In this document: piece by piece, positions 12,004 through 21,889 of the stretch
Position numbering within the stretch: position 1 is the stretch's first letter
Layout of the letters: every line of letters begins with the position of its first letter
From: Russula earlei
Taxonomy: Eukaryota > Basidiomycota > Agaricomycetes > Russulales > Russulaceae
Direction: 5' to 3'
DNA length: 64,000 bases
Assembly (NCBI GenBank): GCA_025769875.1
Contig: JAGFNK010000177.1
Coordinates: 31,836-95,835 of the forward strand
Program-made: the position numbers and the translations under genes
Notes under the pieces: generated by a model
Told to the model about the DNA's origin: nothing
The model's database searches: none
The model's input: only the letters and a program-made list of their open reading frames with translations

Positions 12004-13395
12004 CTATAACATTTCTACACTTGAGTCCTCATCCAATGCTTGCTTCTTCCCCTTTCCCTTACTGTCCATGGCCTTAATAAGATCTGGCATATGAACTAGT
12101 TCCTTCTGACTCCATTTCCCAAAACATAAGATGGACCTGATGGCAGAAGGTGAGAGGCAGTTTCTGATGTATGAAAGGAGCTGTCAACCCTGAGAGAATA
12201 CATGTTCAACAGCTGTGGAGGTAGGGAAATATAATGGTCAATAACACAACACCTTCAGTTGAATCACACATACCTGGTGCACTAAGAAAGTCAAAGGCCA
12301 TTGTAGACAGTTGTAGATAAGTGTGGCAATGTTCCCTCCACCACGCAATTGGGTTGCATACCCTCTCAATGGGTGACAACAAATATTCATCAAGCTTGTC
12401 TACCTCCTTGATATCATCCATGGGGATGTCAGCAAAGTCTTCAAACTCAGTATCATTCTCAGGCTAGATGCGATGTAAGTAACAAAGTTGACAATAAAAT
12501 CAACATGCAAAATGTACAGCTGGAAGCATGGAATCTGATGGTGATGGAAAGACTCTGAAGTATTTGCTGAACTTGTCCCTGATGATCTCCTCAGCTGTTT
12601 GAATCTGTTCCTTCTCCCATGCATGCTGCTGAAAGTACTTGAGCTTGAGTTGAGGATGGAGCACTGCACATCTGTTAAGAGAGAATGTGCATGATGAAAA
12701 AGAATATGTACCCATGGCAATGTGATACACATTTGAAAGATCTGTCTTGGAGTAATACTTGTCCATCAACTGGCATACAAAAGTTAGAGCATGTTTGACT
12801 GCAGGCACAAGTGGAGTTGTAGCTGAGCTGCTCAGCATGGCATCAAGCTGGTCCATTGTTGGCACCACATTGGTGATGGTAACAATGTCATCTTGAGAGA
12901 AAAACAGTGTCACATTCTTGTACATCTAGCAATGATATTTGAGTTCCAAGCATGATGATGCAGCAACATGCTTACCTTCAAAACCCACAAGAGATCCTTG
13001 ACAGTGTCCCAGTCCCTGTCATCAAGTTCATACTGATGAAGCTTGAGCATCTTGTTTCCTGTCACATTGTCAATGATGGTACAATATTCAAAGGTGACCA
13101 TAAACATATCATAGGTGAAGTTCCTGCAGGTCTTGAGATCATGAGGAATTAGGTGGACAGGTTGACCATGGGTGGCACAAGCTGCATGCCACACTGGAAA
13201 GGTAATTGTAGTAGAATGAACAATTGCAAATGAGAGCTTTTGAATCTTCATAATCAAACCAGTTAGTGGTGGTGGTGGTCCAACCAGAGAGAACAAAGTG
13301 CATCTTATTGTAAGGCAAGTTGCAAGCTTGGGCATGGACCAGTCCGATCTGGCAAACACTGACCAAGCAGCACACACACTGGCCGTGAGAGCCAA
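12004..13395 (-). pseudogene. Second hAT transposase, decayed and 5'-truncated
   Basis: Read on the minus strand, the order is: a segment with AIVHSTT, LPxWHAAC-like FPVWHAAC and TYDMFMVTFEY (12910-13395); then DWDTVKDLLWVLK; then VCQLMDKYYSKTDLSNVY-type core and KLKYFQQHAWEKEQI (12500-12925); then a dimerisation region with DEYLLSP and IAWWREHC (12206-12421). A likely 60-bp intron follows before AVEHVFSQG and IRNCLSPSAIRS near 12130-12210. The tail ends at about 12004. Frame breaks and a stop after VFSQG show decay, and the N-terminal DNA-binding part is missing. This family differs from the element at 4450. No terminal repeats were found. Confidence 0.82.
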
Positions 13396-13825
13396 GTCAA
13401 GGTCAACAGTTTAACCATAGGCATGCAGCCCATCATTTTTCTCCCTCCATCTCACCACACACACAAACACCTCTATGCTCTCCATTGTTGGCCTTTGACA
13501 CACCCACCCTCTCCACCACCTCCGGAGCCACTACTGCTCATGCCCAATCGCATGCTCACCCACCATTGCCTCACCAGGCAAAAAGCCCACAACACCTTAA
13601 ACCTGGCCAACTGCCCCTGCATGGCACCTCTGCCTCACCAACTAGTGCCCACCTGTTGCCACCAGTAACACCCATATACCCTTTTCCAGTATTTACCTGC
13701 TCTCTCAGACCTGAACTTACCATACTTACTTCCTCCAAGACTCTCTCTACCATCCTTTCAAGCTTAGTTCCGTTACACACATCATCTCAACACCGTGATT
13801 TCCAAAAAGCACATTCACTCATACC
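13396..13825. other. No recognised gene
   Basis: CT-rich sequence between the decayed hAT gene and LTR-B2. Overlapping short open frames have no recognisable domains and look like composition effects. Confidence 0.4.
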
Positions 13826-14350
13826 TGTTAGGATTCTCTTGTTCTCCGACTGTCACCTGTTTCACTGACTCATCTGTGATTACTCATATATCCGCTGATT
13901 GATCTGGCTTAGTGATTGCTTACCGATTGCTTACTGATTGCTTACTGATTGCTTACTGATTCATGACAGATACTAGGAAAGAATGACTCACGCGTGAGTC
14001 ATTTCTAACATTCTTGAATTGCGCTTTCTGTATTTGGATACTACTGGTTTTCAGTTATGTGCACCCCAAGTTTCGTACGAATCAAATCAGCAGTTATTGA
14101 GATATGGTATAAATAGTCTGTGATACCAAGAAGTCGAGCCTTACGCTCAACTTACACTTTTAACAAGACAATCATCTTGTCTATCAATCTAAACAAAATT
14201 GTAGTGCAGACTCTAACTGAAAGAGGCCCCTCTGTTTTCTACATTCAATCTTCCTGAGATAATATCAAAGGGTTCGAAGTCTAGTGCTTGAACTATATCA
14301 AGCAGCTCTTTCACTAAAGAGTCCGTACTAAGATCTGATGGATCTTAACA
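13826..14350 (+). mobile_element. Solo LTR, family B copy 2 (525 bp)
   Basis: It begins TGTTAGGATTC and ends GATCTTAACA, with perfect 5-bp duplications ATACC at 13821-13825 and 14351-14355. It is the uninterrupted version of LTR-B1 and provides the reference for placing the nested insertions there. It contains three copies of a GATTGCTTACT-type repeat near 13915-13960 and a GGTATAAATAG promoter-like box near 14107. Confidence 0.92.
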
Positions 14351-14769
14351 ATACCCAACTCCCATGTACATACTATAACTCATTAGGAATCATTTCAACC
14401 CCCTTTCACCCTAGGATCGCATGATGACACCTCACATCCAATGATACATAGAAAACTGAACATTTCAGAATACTGTACCCCTCTCTTTAGTGCAACTGCC
14501 TCAGGCTATGCTCAATCCAGTATTATACCGTCTTGCTCTGCCCCTGGCCATTCATGTATTTAAACTGCCTTTGTCCTGAGGACGAGGGCAGCAATAACTA
14601 CTAGGAGTATCCATCAAGAGCATGACAGCTCATACACTCTTCCTTTTGTGTGACTTCTTCTGCTTCCTTCCCTTGTCTTCCCTCTTATCTGATCACCTGA
14701 CACATGCAGGTGCTCCTCACCAGGATGCTCTTGTTGTTCAAAGCCAGGTGCTCGCCCCTCCCCTCAATG
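14351..14769. other. Spacer with probable retroelement remnant
   Basis: No gene. A GTCCTGAGGAC palindrome within CTTTGTCCTGAGGACGAGGG near 14570-14590 resembles sequence seen next to Gypsy LTRs of basidiomycetes, but no LTR could be bounded. Confidence 0.35.
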
Positions 14770-15730
14770 TGTCAAGACTCACTGTTGAACTATCCAGTTC
14801 AAGAGCGAGGGATAAGCTCGAAGATGAGTCGATAGACGTCCAAGACCGCGTGGGCAAGAAGTAGAGTCCAGAGTAGTAACAGATACCAGAGAGGTACTGT
14901 TACTGTGAGAGTCGAGCAATCACGCAGGGAAGAGGCCAGGGTAGTCACAAGGGGATGGTCCTTAAAGGAGTATCCCAGGGATAGAGAGTGCCGTAAACAA
15001 ATGGACAGTCTGAGGACTGTCCGCTACTTTATTGAGCGCTTATATACTACAAGAGAACTGCTAAATAGGGAACAAGTCATAACCTTGTTATCAAGCACAA
15101 TAGAGTGATGAGTAAGAAGTCGGAGGATGCTTACTGAGCATGCTCAGTCATGCTCAGTAAGCTGCTGAGTAAGAAGCTCCTCTTGATGAGTAAGAGCTTT
15201 CATAGTCCACGTGTTTACTGCTTTAGTGCACGTGTAAGCACCTGATTCATTTCCTGTTAGTTAGTTTAGGGCCGGCCATTTGAGGACTTGTAGTTTGGTT
15301 AGGGAATAGTGTTATTTTATAAGGCCCTTATATAGTTCTATTAGGGTCCTTAGAGTCGACCCTAATACTTCTATTAAGGTCCTTAGTGTTGCCTTATAGT
15401 TCGTTCTATAGTTATTAGAGTTGGTCTAATAACACGTTGTAGGGCCTTTGATACTAGGTTAGTACCTATTGTAGAGTTCCTAGGGTCGTTCCAAAGGGTC
15501 CTTAGGAAGGCCCTAATACTGTCCTTAGTTGCTAGAAGGGTTGCCTTTAAGTGGGGCTTGCTGTATGTCGATTGTGCCGAGAATCGCTCGCGCAACAATG
15601 CACGCGCAATATTGTGGACACCTCTACTCACCCCTTTTGCTCGTGTGAACAGGGTGGCATCATAGAGGCTGGGTTTCCTTCTATAAGGAAGGGTCCTTCA
15701 AGGACTCTCTCCGGGGAATGGTTCATGACA
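14770..15730 (-). mobile_element. Solo LTR, family A copy 2 (961 bp), minus orientation
   Basis: On the plus strand it reads TGTCAAGACTC to GGTTCATGACA, the reverse of copies 1, 3 and 4. Exact 5-bp duplications CAATG flank it at 14765-14769 and 15731-15735. Open frames of 82, 67 and about 73 codons inside recur in other copies; I read these as a by-product of high copy identity, not as genes. Confidence 0.93.
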
Positions 15731-16061
15731 CAATGCCCCAAGCATCACCCATCCCTGCTGCCATGGCCTTAGTCCAATCAGTCACCATCATCATGCCCTC
15801 AGCCTTACCAACCTCGTTGTCCTCATTCATCATCTCATAATATCAATCTTGGTCGCCAACACTTCGGACACATTCACCATCACTACCACTTCCGTCCCAC
15901 CCACCGCCGCCGCCAGTTCACCAGCTACACAACTTGCATAGTCTCTGATCCTGGTGGCCCCAGTCTTGGGCCTTGCCACCTTAGGACTATAGTTCTCCTT
16001 ACCAACATTTAGCATTGTTTGACACCTCAAGCCCCATCTCACTGGCTGCCTTGGTCCCAAC
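15731..16061. other. Spacer between two inverted LTR-A copies
   Basis: About 330 bp with CpG-containing sequence and a minus-strand frame of about 76 codons without recognisable features. It may be a scrap of host or element-internal DNA. Confidence 0.35.
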
Positions 16062-17022
16062 TGTCAGGAACCATTCTCCAGAGAGGGCCCTTGAAGGACC
16101 CTTCCTTATGAGAGGAAACCCAGCCTCCATGGTGTCACCCTGTTCACACAAACAAAAGGGGTGAGTAGAGATGTCCACAATATCATGCATGCATTGTCGT
16201 GCAAGCGATTCTTGGCACAATCGACATACAGCAAGCCCCACTTAAAGGCAACCCTTCTAGCAACAAAAGACAGTATTAGGGCCTTCCTAAGGACCCTTTG
16301 GAACGACCCTAGGAACTCTACAATAGGTACTAACCTAGTATCAAAGGCCCTACAACACGTTATTAGACCAACTCTAATAACTATAGAACGAACTATAAGG
16401 CAACACTAAGGACCTTGATAGAAGTATTAGGGTCGACTCTAAGGACCCTAATAGAACTATATAAGGGCCTTATAAAATAACACTATTCCCTAACCAAACT
16501 ACAAGTCCTCAAATGACCGGCCCTAAACTAACTAACAGGAAATGAATCAGATGCTCACATGTGCACTACAGCAGTGAACATGTGAACAGTGAAAGCTCTT
16601 ACTCATCAAGAGAAGCTCCTTACTCAGCAGCTTACTGAGCATGACTGAGCATGCTCAGTAAGCGTCCTCCGACTTCTTACTCATCACTCTATTGTGCTTG
16701 ATAACAAGGTTATGACTTGTTCCCTATTTAGCAGTTCTCTTGTAGTATATAAGCACTCAATAAAGTAACGGACAGTCCTCAGACTGTCCATTTGTTTACG
16801 GCACTCTCCATCCCTGGGATACTCCTTTAAGGACCATCCCCTTGTGACTATCCTGGCCTCTTCCCTGCATGATTGTTCTACTCTCACAGTAACAATACCT
16901 CTCTGGTATTTGTTGCTACTCTGGACCCTACTCCTTGCCCACGCAGTCTTGGACGTCTACCGACTCGTCTTTGAGCTTATCCCTCGCTCTTGAACTGGAT
17001 AGTTCAACAGTGAGTCTTGACA
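16062..17022 (+). mobile_element. LTR family A copy 3 (961 bp), without matching target duplications
   Basis: The ends are TGTCAGGAACC and GTCTTGACA as in the other copies, and the length is identical. The flanks differ, however: CCAAC on the left (16057-16061) and AGTAA on the right (17023-17027). Every other LTR-A copy here has a perfect 5-bp duplication. Mismatched flanks are the expected mark of recombination between two elements or of a deletion that started at the LTR. The truncated epsin gene begins some 260 bp further right. Confidence 0.9.
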
Positions 17023-17278
17023 AGTAATGCTTGGCAGCAAAGTAGGAGAACAGTTGACATATTTAACATGACATAGAGCCATTGGTGCCATTGGCGTCGC
17101 CATTGTACCCATTGCTGATGAGGGTTATCGAGCATCTTGAGTGAGGGAGGGGACAACAACAGGGACAAAGCATGCAACTTTTTGACAGAAATTTTTTTTG
17201 GCACATCACATGTAATTTCACAATATGTGAAATATTTATTTGGATACACATACATGACACAACAACACAAATCATTGC
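17023..17278. other. AT-rich sequence between LTR-A3 and the epsin 3' end
   Basis: No gene recognised. The sequence is AT-rich and CpG-poor, unlike the epsin exons, and resembles the transposon block. This supports a junction rather than a normal 3' UTR. Confidence 0.4.
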
Positions 17279-18616
17279 TTATGCTCGCTTCACTTTCTCC
17301 ACCAGATTACATATGTATCCACATGCAAACTCATGTGATGACTCCACAGATATGAGCACAAGGTAGCCATCCAGGAACTCTTGTTGTTGCTGAGCAAAGA
17401 GTGCCTGCTGCTGAGCCGTTTGTTGCTGAGCGAGCTGCTGACTCATCCACTCTTCTCGCTGAGCCTGTAACTGTAACTGTTGTTGTTGTTGCTGCTGTTG
17501 CTGTTGTTGCTGTTGCTGTTGTATCATCCATTCCTGCTGTTGCCTTGCCCACTCGGCCTGCAATGACGTTTAAACCAGTCTGTCACTTCAGAAAAATGAA
17601 TACACGTACTTGGATAGCCTCTTGTTGCGCCTGCTGTTGATATGGATTGAAAGACGCGAACTGCGGGTGCATAGCAGATTGGGCCTGTAGCTCGCCATTT
17701 TGGCCTTGCAAGTCAATCAAGCTATTGCTGGTGCAGACACGAATTTTTGGCATTAGCAGAGCGATAGAGTGGTCGCTCTTACGGTTCATCGAAAAGCGTG
17801 CCCGAGTCAGTGAGCGTGGCTTTTCGTTGTGCCTCCTGCTTGCTCAGTTTAATTGCCTTCGCAAGGTCGGCGTCCTCAGCACCACGCGCTTGTTCGGCTG
17901 CGAGGGTTCGCTTGCTCTCCTCGATAGCCCGGCGCAAGTCGTCTTCTCCGGCCCCTTTCGTCCCGCGAGCAGTATTCTCGTCCCGCGTTGGCGCCTGTGA
18001 CACATCATTGCCATCATCGGGCCCTGCTTGGCCAAGCATCCGGTCACGCATGTTCGCGCGCGAGCTCCGCTCTTGACGGAGGCGTGCTTCGTCCGTCAAA
18101 AGATTTGTAATATCTTTGGCCTTTTGACGAACATTCGCGCCTTGGTCTTTACCATATTCGTCGACGTATTGAAACTCTTTGAGAGTCTTGATAATGTAGA
18201 TGTTATCTCGGAAGTAAACGACGACGTTTTCCGAGCCGGCATGAAGAAGGTAGTCGAGGAGGGTGAGACACTAGCCGGGAGCGTGGGTGGCTGCTGCGTA
18301 CGAATTGGAAGGGAGCACGCACTTTGAAGACATGGCGCCAGTTTTTGCCCTTGTCATTAAGTCGCTTATCCAACACTTCCATTATCTCGACGAAATCCTT
18401 TCTGGACATACAGTATTAGCAGAACAGGAATTGCACCACATGGGGGAGGATGGACTGATTGTAGGTCATCTGCGCGATCTCGTTCATTTGTGTGCCAGAG
18501 GGGCCCCAAGGATCATTTGAAGTGGCCTCGCGAACCTTGGCCTGTACGTCCGAGTGCCCTTTTGTATAGTTCTTCGCTACGCGCAGCGCACCTTTGCCGA
18601 AATTTTGGAGGGACAT
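17279..18616 (-). CDS. Epsin (ENTH-domain endocytic adaptor), C-terminus probably replaced
   Basis: Epsins bind PtdIns(4,5)P2 through the ENTH domain and recruit ubiquitinated cargo and clathrin at the plasma membrane. The start at 18616 opens the ENTH domain (NFGKGALRVAKNYTKG, SNDPWGPSG, KNWRHVFK, QYVDEYGKDQG). Two ubiquitin-interacting motifs follow (DDLRRAIEESKR, ADLAKAIKLSKQ), then an Asn/Pro/Gln region and a poly-Gln tract (about 17459-17525). Introns by eye: 18402-18455, 18271-18322, 17728-17782, 17558-17609; the spliced frame is 374 aa. Fungal epsins usually run longer and end in NPF and clathrin-box motifs. Here the frame leaves the Gln-rich part at about 17365 and runs through sequence of different composition to a stop at 17279, with no NPF seen. 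The protein may still act through ENTH and UIMs, or it may be a broken gene. Confidence 0.88.
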
Positions 18617-18702
18617 GATAGTGGAGGACAAGATTGAATTACGAATTACTGAACGGGCCGGCGTCAGAGTTGTCGTCGAAGTGGACATCGATCGCATGCA
18701 CA

Positions 18703-18774
18703 ACACCGATGGTGAAGTGGTTATCATGCTTGCCTTCCAAGCAAGCGGCATGGGTTCGATTCCCGTTCGGTGTA
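18703..18774 (+). tRNA. tRNA-Gly (anticodon UCC)
   Basis: A full cloverleaf folds by eye. The 7-bp acceptor is ACACCGA with TCGGTGT, the D arm is GTGA/TCAT, and the anticodon stem CTTGC/GCAAG encloses loop CTTCCAA (anticodon TCC). The T arm is ATGGG-TTCGATT-CCCGT and the discriminator is A. The internal A box (TGGTGAAGTGG) and B box (GGTTCGATTCC) fit RNA polymerase III, and a T run follows at about 18788-18792. No intron. It lies 87 bp upstream of the epsin start, on the opposite strand. Confidence 0.95.
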
Positions 18775-18986
18775 TTATAACAAAACACTTTTTGTTCGAA
18801 TCTTTATATTCTGGTGTGGTAGCGTATACAAGCGGTGGTATGGCGGTCAGAGGCAGTAGCCTGCTTGCCCTTCTCAATGCCTCATCCTCAGGCGTTCACA
18901 CTCGATCCAAAAAACCACACCTATACCGAACTCGTGAACACTGCATGCAGAACAATCCAATAGACAATCACGCACTCACTGAGATT

Positions 18987-20425
18987 CTAAGCTTTGATCA
19001 AGAGAGTACGGCCTGAGTTTGTCAATCGTGCTAGCACTAGAAAGGCGCAAGAGGTCATCATTGTGACGGCACAAAACACTTGTGCGCGGACGAAATGGCC
19101 AGTGCCCAGGTTGAGGAGCGCTCCACCCACGGGAGAGCCGATCAGCACGCCAAGGCCCGAGATGCCGAAGCTCATTCCGAGGCGGGTGCCGACCTTGTGC
19201 AAGTCACTCGAGAGGTAGACGATCGCACTCGGGGGAAGTGAGACGAAAGTGCCAGAGAAAAAGCCATACAGGATCGCGAATGCTAGGAGGCCGACATTTC
19301 CGTGCACTCCTGTCCAAGCGAATGCGAGCACACCGCAAGCGAACGTGCAAGGAATGAGCGTGTTGAGCGGACCGATACGATCAGCCAATGCGTTGGGAAG
19401 GATGCGACCAAAGACAGAGCCTGCGTTGAGGATCGGAACGAAGTAAAATGCAAGCGCTGCACTGGCACCCGTCTTGAAGTGCGCGTATGGTGTGATGTAG
19501 AAAAAGGGGATATAAAGGCCCATGAATCCGAAGAGAAACCCTGCGGCGCACAGCATGAAAGGCGGCTCGCGTAGGGCGGATACATCAAAAAGTTTCCTGC
19601 GGGTAGCGGGCAGCACGCGCTGGCGTGTGACGAGGTTGGCAAAGGCGAGAGTGACTAACGCCATAAGGCCGATAATTCGAGTTGTCCAGGGGAAGCCGAT
19701 CCGGGGTTGCAATGAATGGAATAGGGCCGGGTAAATAACCCCGCCTGAAGGTGTAGGCATAACTTTTGGTGAGCGTGTTGATATGGAATTTGCGAGTATG
19801 AAATGCGCGCACCAAGACCGCTGCCACTAGCAGTGATCCCAACGGCCAAGGAACGGTGTTTGTCGAAGTAGGTGGACACGACGGCGATACTCGGTACAAA
19901 TAACATGCCAGCACCGATGCCAAAGCAAACACCTTGAGCGAGGAAAGCTTGGTAATACTGCTTCACCTGGCTAGTCATCATGAGGCCGAGGACGGTAAGA
20001 AAAGACCCGACGGCGAGGAGGGCGCGGCTGTATCCGGCATCGAAGAAAGGGCCGGTGAGAGCGCCGACGGTCATGAGGAGGTAGCCTTGAATAGAACCGA
20101 TCCAGGAAATCGCGGACGGTGAATGGGAGCGGAGAATATTGAGCTGGTAGAAGTGGTGATATGCGCCGAATGTGTTGATGATACCCCTGGGAGAGTGGGT
20201 GTTAGCACGGGGTCGGGATTGGTGATGTTGAGCCCACCAGGTATTCATGAGAACGAAGAAGGAGGCTGCGACCTGAAGCCATGCGAGTGTCCCGCCATCG
20301 GGAGCACCTTCTCTGCTTGGGTCAGTTGGAGGAACAGCTGGGATCGGTTGGGACGAGGATGCTGTCGGAAGAGGGCAGCCCGAGTCGAGGACTTTCCTGA
20401 TGTCCCCGGCACGAGGGGAGCCCAT
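18987..20425 (-). CDS. Major facilitator transporter, monocarboxylate-porter type
   Basis: Twelve-helix membrane carrier of the MFS, most like fungal MCT/Mch-type proteins; the substrate cannot be read from the sequence. The start at 20425 precedes a Pro/Ser-rich cytosolic N-terminus, then PDGGTLAWLQV, the usual opening of this family. After an intron (20187-20237) come GIINTFGAY, SAISWIGSIQGYL, GPFFDAGYSR and the loop QVKQYYQAFLAQGVCFGIG. A second intron (19745-19812) splits the GSGLGGVIYP motif, with LQPRIGFPWTTRIIG after it. The second half ends at 18987 with SGRTLLIKA. The three exons sum to 439 aa, a normal length, with no break. Its 3' end faces the tRNA-Gly. Confidence 0.92.
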
Positions 20426-20576
20426 GCGAACCCGGGGAGGAGACCGGGGACAGGTTAGCTGAGGAGAGAGTGGGGGATCGTGAGGTATATAAGAGAATCA
20501 TCTCGGAGGCTAATCGAGCAAAGGTGTCGGTCAAGTTGCAAAAGTCGGCACAACGTTGGCCCATCGCGGGACCGGA

Positions 20577-21628
20577 TTAGCCAAGCATACTTCGCTTACG
20601 CCCTCTCAGTCGCACTACCCAACGCACATTCAAGACGAGGTATAGATCGAGTGCTAGCGCTGGCCTACCTTGCTCTAATCTCGGTCCAATCACCGTCCAT
20701 TCCCTGCCCATCTTCTTTTTGTACCCCTCCAAAACCGTGCCAAACAGCGGCTCGGATTCCGGGTGCGTAGATCCAAACGCACGCTCCAGTACGTACAGGT
20801 CCACGGCCTTGTCTTCCGCCAAAGCAGACGTGAACGCCAAACCAAAGTCAATCAGTACCTGTCGTCTCAGTCAGCAGTCCAGGTCAACCGGGTAGCTAGA
20901 TAAGTTCGCGAACCAGTGGTTGCGTCCCCTCCGGTAAATCGCTGATAGAAGACGGATGGCGAAGCATCATGTTCGATGTCGTCAGATCTCCATGTACGAT
21001 ATCTGCAAGGTGCATCTTTGCTATCTCGGTCCCCACCATTACCATCAGCGCATCTGCTCCCGCACACGATAAAAATGGGGTGTGCCGATGAGATAGCTGT
21101 TAGAAATCGTACCTTGTGATACCTCGAACTCTCCCAACGGGTCCTTATCTGCGATCGCTGGGTCTTCATCGCCATCTACCGCGTCACCTCCTTCCCCTGA
21201 CCCAAGCAAGTAGCGAACACTCCTTCCGTTCACCCATTCGACGCCTAGCACACCGCTCGCCGCGTCAACAAAGCGCAGCCCAGGCACGCTAACACCGCAA
21301 CTGGGAGCGTCCTAAACTGTCAGCGAACAACACCTTAAATGGAATGGCGCACCGGAGACAACGTAAGAGGGCGCGGGCCTCTCCTGCGATGCGCGCACGT
21401 GTCAAGCTCCCATCCAATGTAGCATGGCGATACCGTTTGGAAAATCGATGCTTTAGTAATACGGGGGCACCCCCTGCATGTAAGCTGGCGCGATAGACTT
21501 TCTGCTGGTGCGACTTAGTGATTTCAAGTAGTCGGAGAGAAGTGAGCGATACTTGCGGCTTCTGCGCCTTGAGATATCAGCGTCGAAGAGCGAAGGAGGG
21601 CGATCGTTGGAGTAGAGTCTGCTGCCAT
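20577..21628 (-). CDS. BUD32: BUD32, atypical protein kinase/ATPase of the KEOPS complex
   Basis: Bud32 (PRPK/TP53RK in animals) is part of KEOPS, which makes the t6A modification of tRNAs reading ANN codons and also affects telomeres and transcription. The start at 21628 gives [12 protein letters not shown] and the glycine-loop-like [13 protein letters not shown]. Other hallmarks are [40 protein letters not shown] (catalytic HGD) and [11 protein letters not shown] (metal-binding DFG). [15 protein letters not shown] precedes the family ending RLRGRKRSM. Six exons are inferred. The first intron (21502-21556) keeps the frame only with a GC donor and AG acceptor. The long acidic insert near 21130-21190 is unusual. 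It is divergent from eIF3a with 261 bp between start codons. Confidence 0.93.
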
Positions 21629-21889
21629 GTAGCGGTGCGGGAATAAGCAGTTGAGCCTGCCCTAAACAAAAAAGTCCATTCCATCAATTTCGGTCCTCCC
21701 ACTCGACCATCCACCACACCCACCGTCTTTCCCACTTCACACACACCACCCGGACCGTTTCTCTGTTGACCCTTCACCTCGAGACAGGTCTGCAGTTCTA
21801 CTGTCGTGGTATGTCCAGTCCTATCGCCGCCCTACCAGCCGTTTCTTGGGCCTCAAATCGACTGAACAACTCGGCTTAGATCCTTCAAT
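21629..21889. promoter_or_regulatory. Shared divergent promoter region, BUD32 / eIF3a
   Basis: This 261-bp interval separates two start codons on opposite strands, so both promoters and 5' UTRs must lie here or overlap the genes. It is CT-rich on the eIF3a strand, common in basidiomycete promoters of housekeeping genes. No TATA box is evident. Inferred from position. Confidence 0.6.

Noticed and set aside
13423..13868. Overlapping frames of 81 and 127 codons
   Set aside because: They lie in CT-rich spacer DNA, run into LTR-B2 and show no protein features.
14770..17022. LTR-A2 and LTR-A3 as the two ends of one retrotransposon
   Set aside because: They are in opposite orientation, copy 2 has its own exact duplications, and only 331 bp lie between them.
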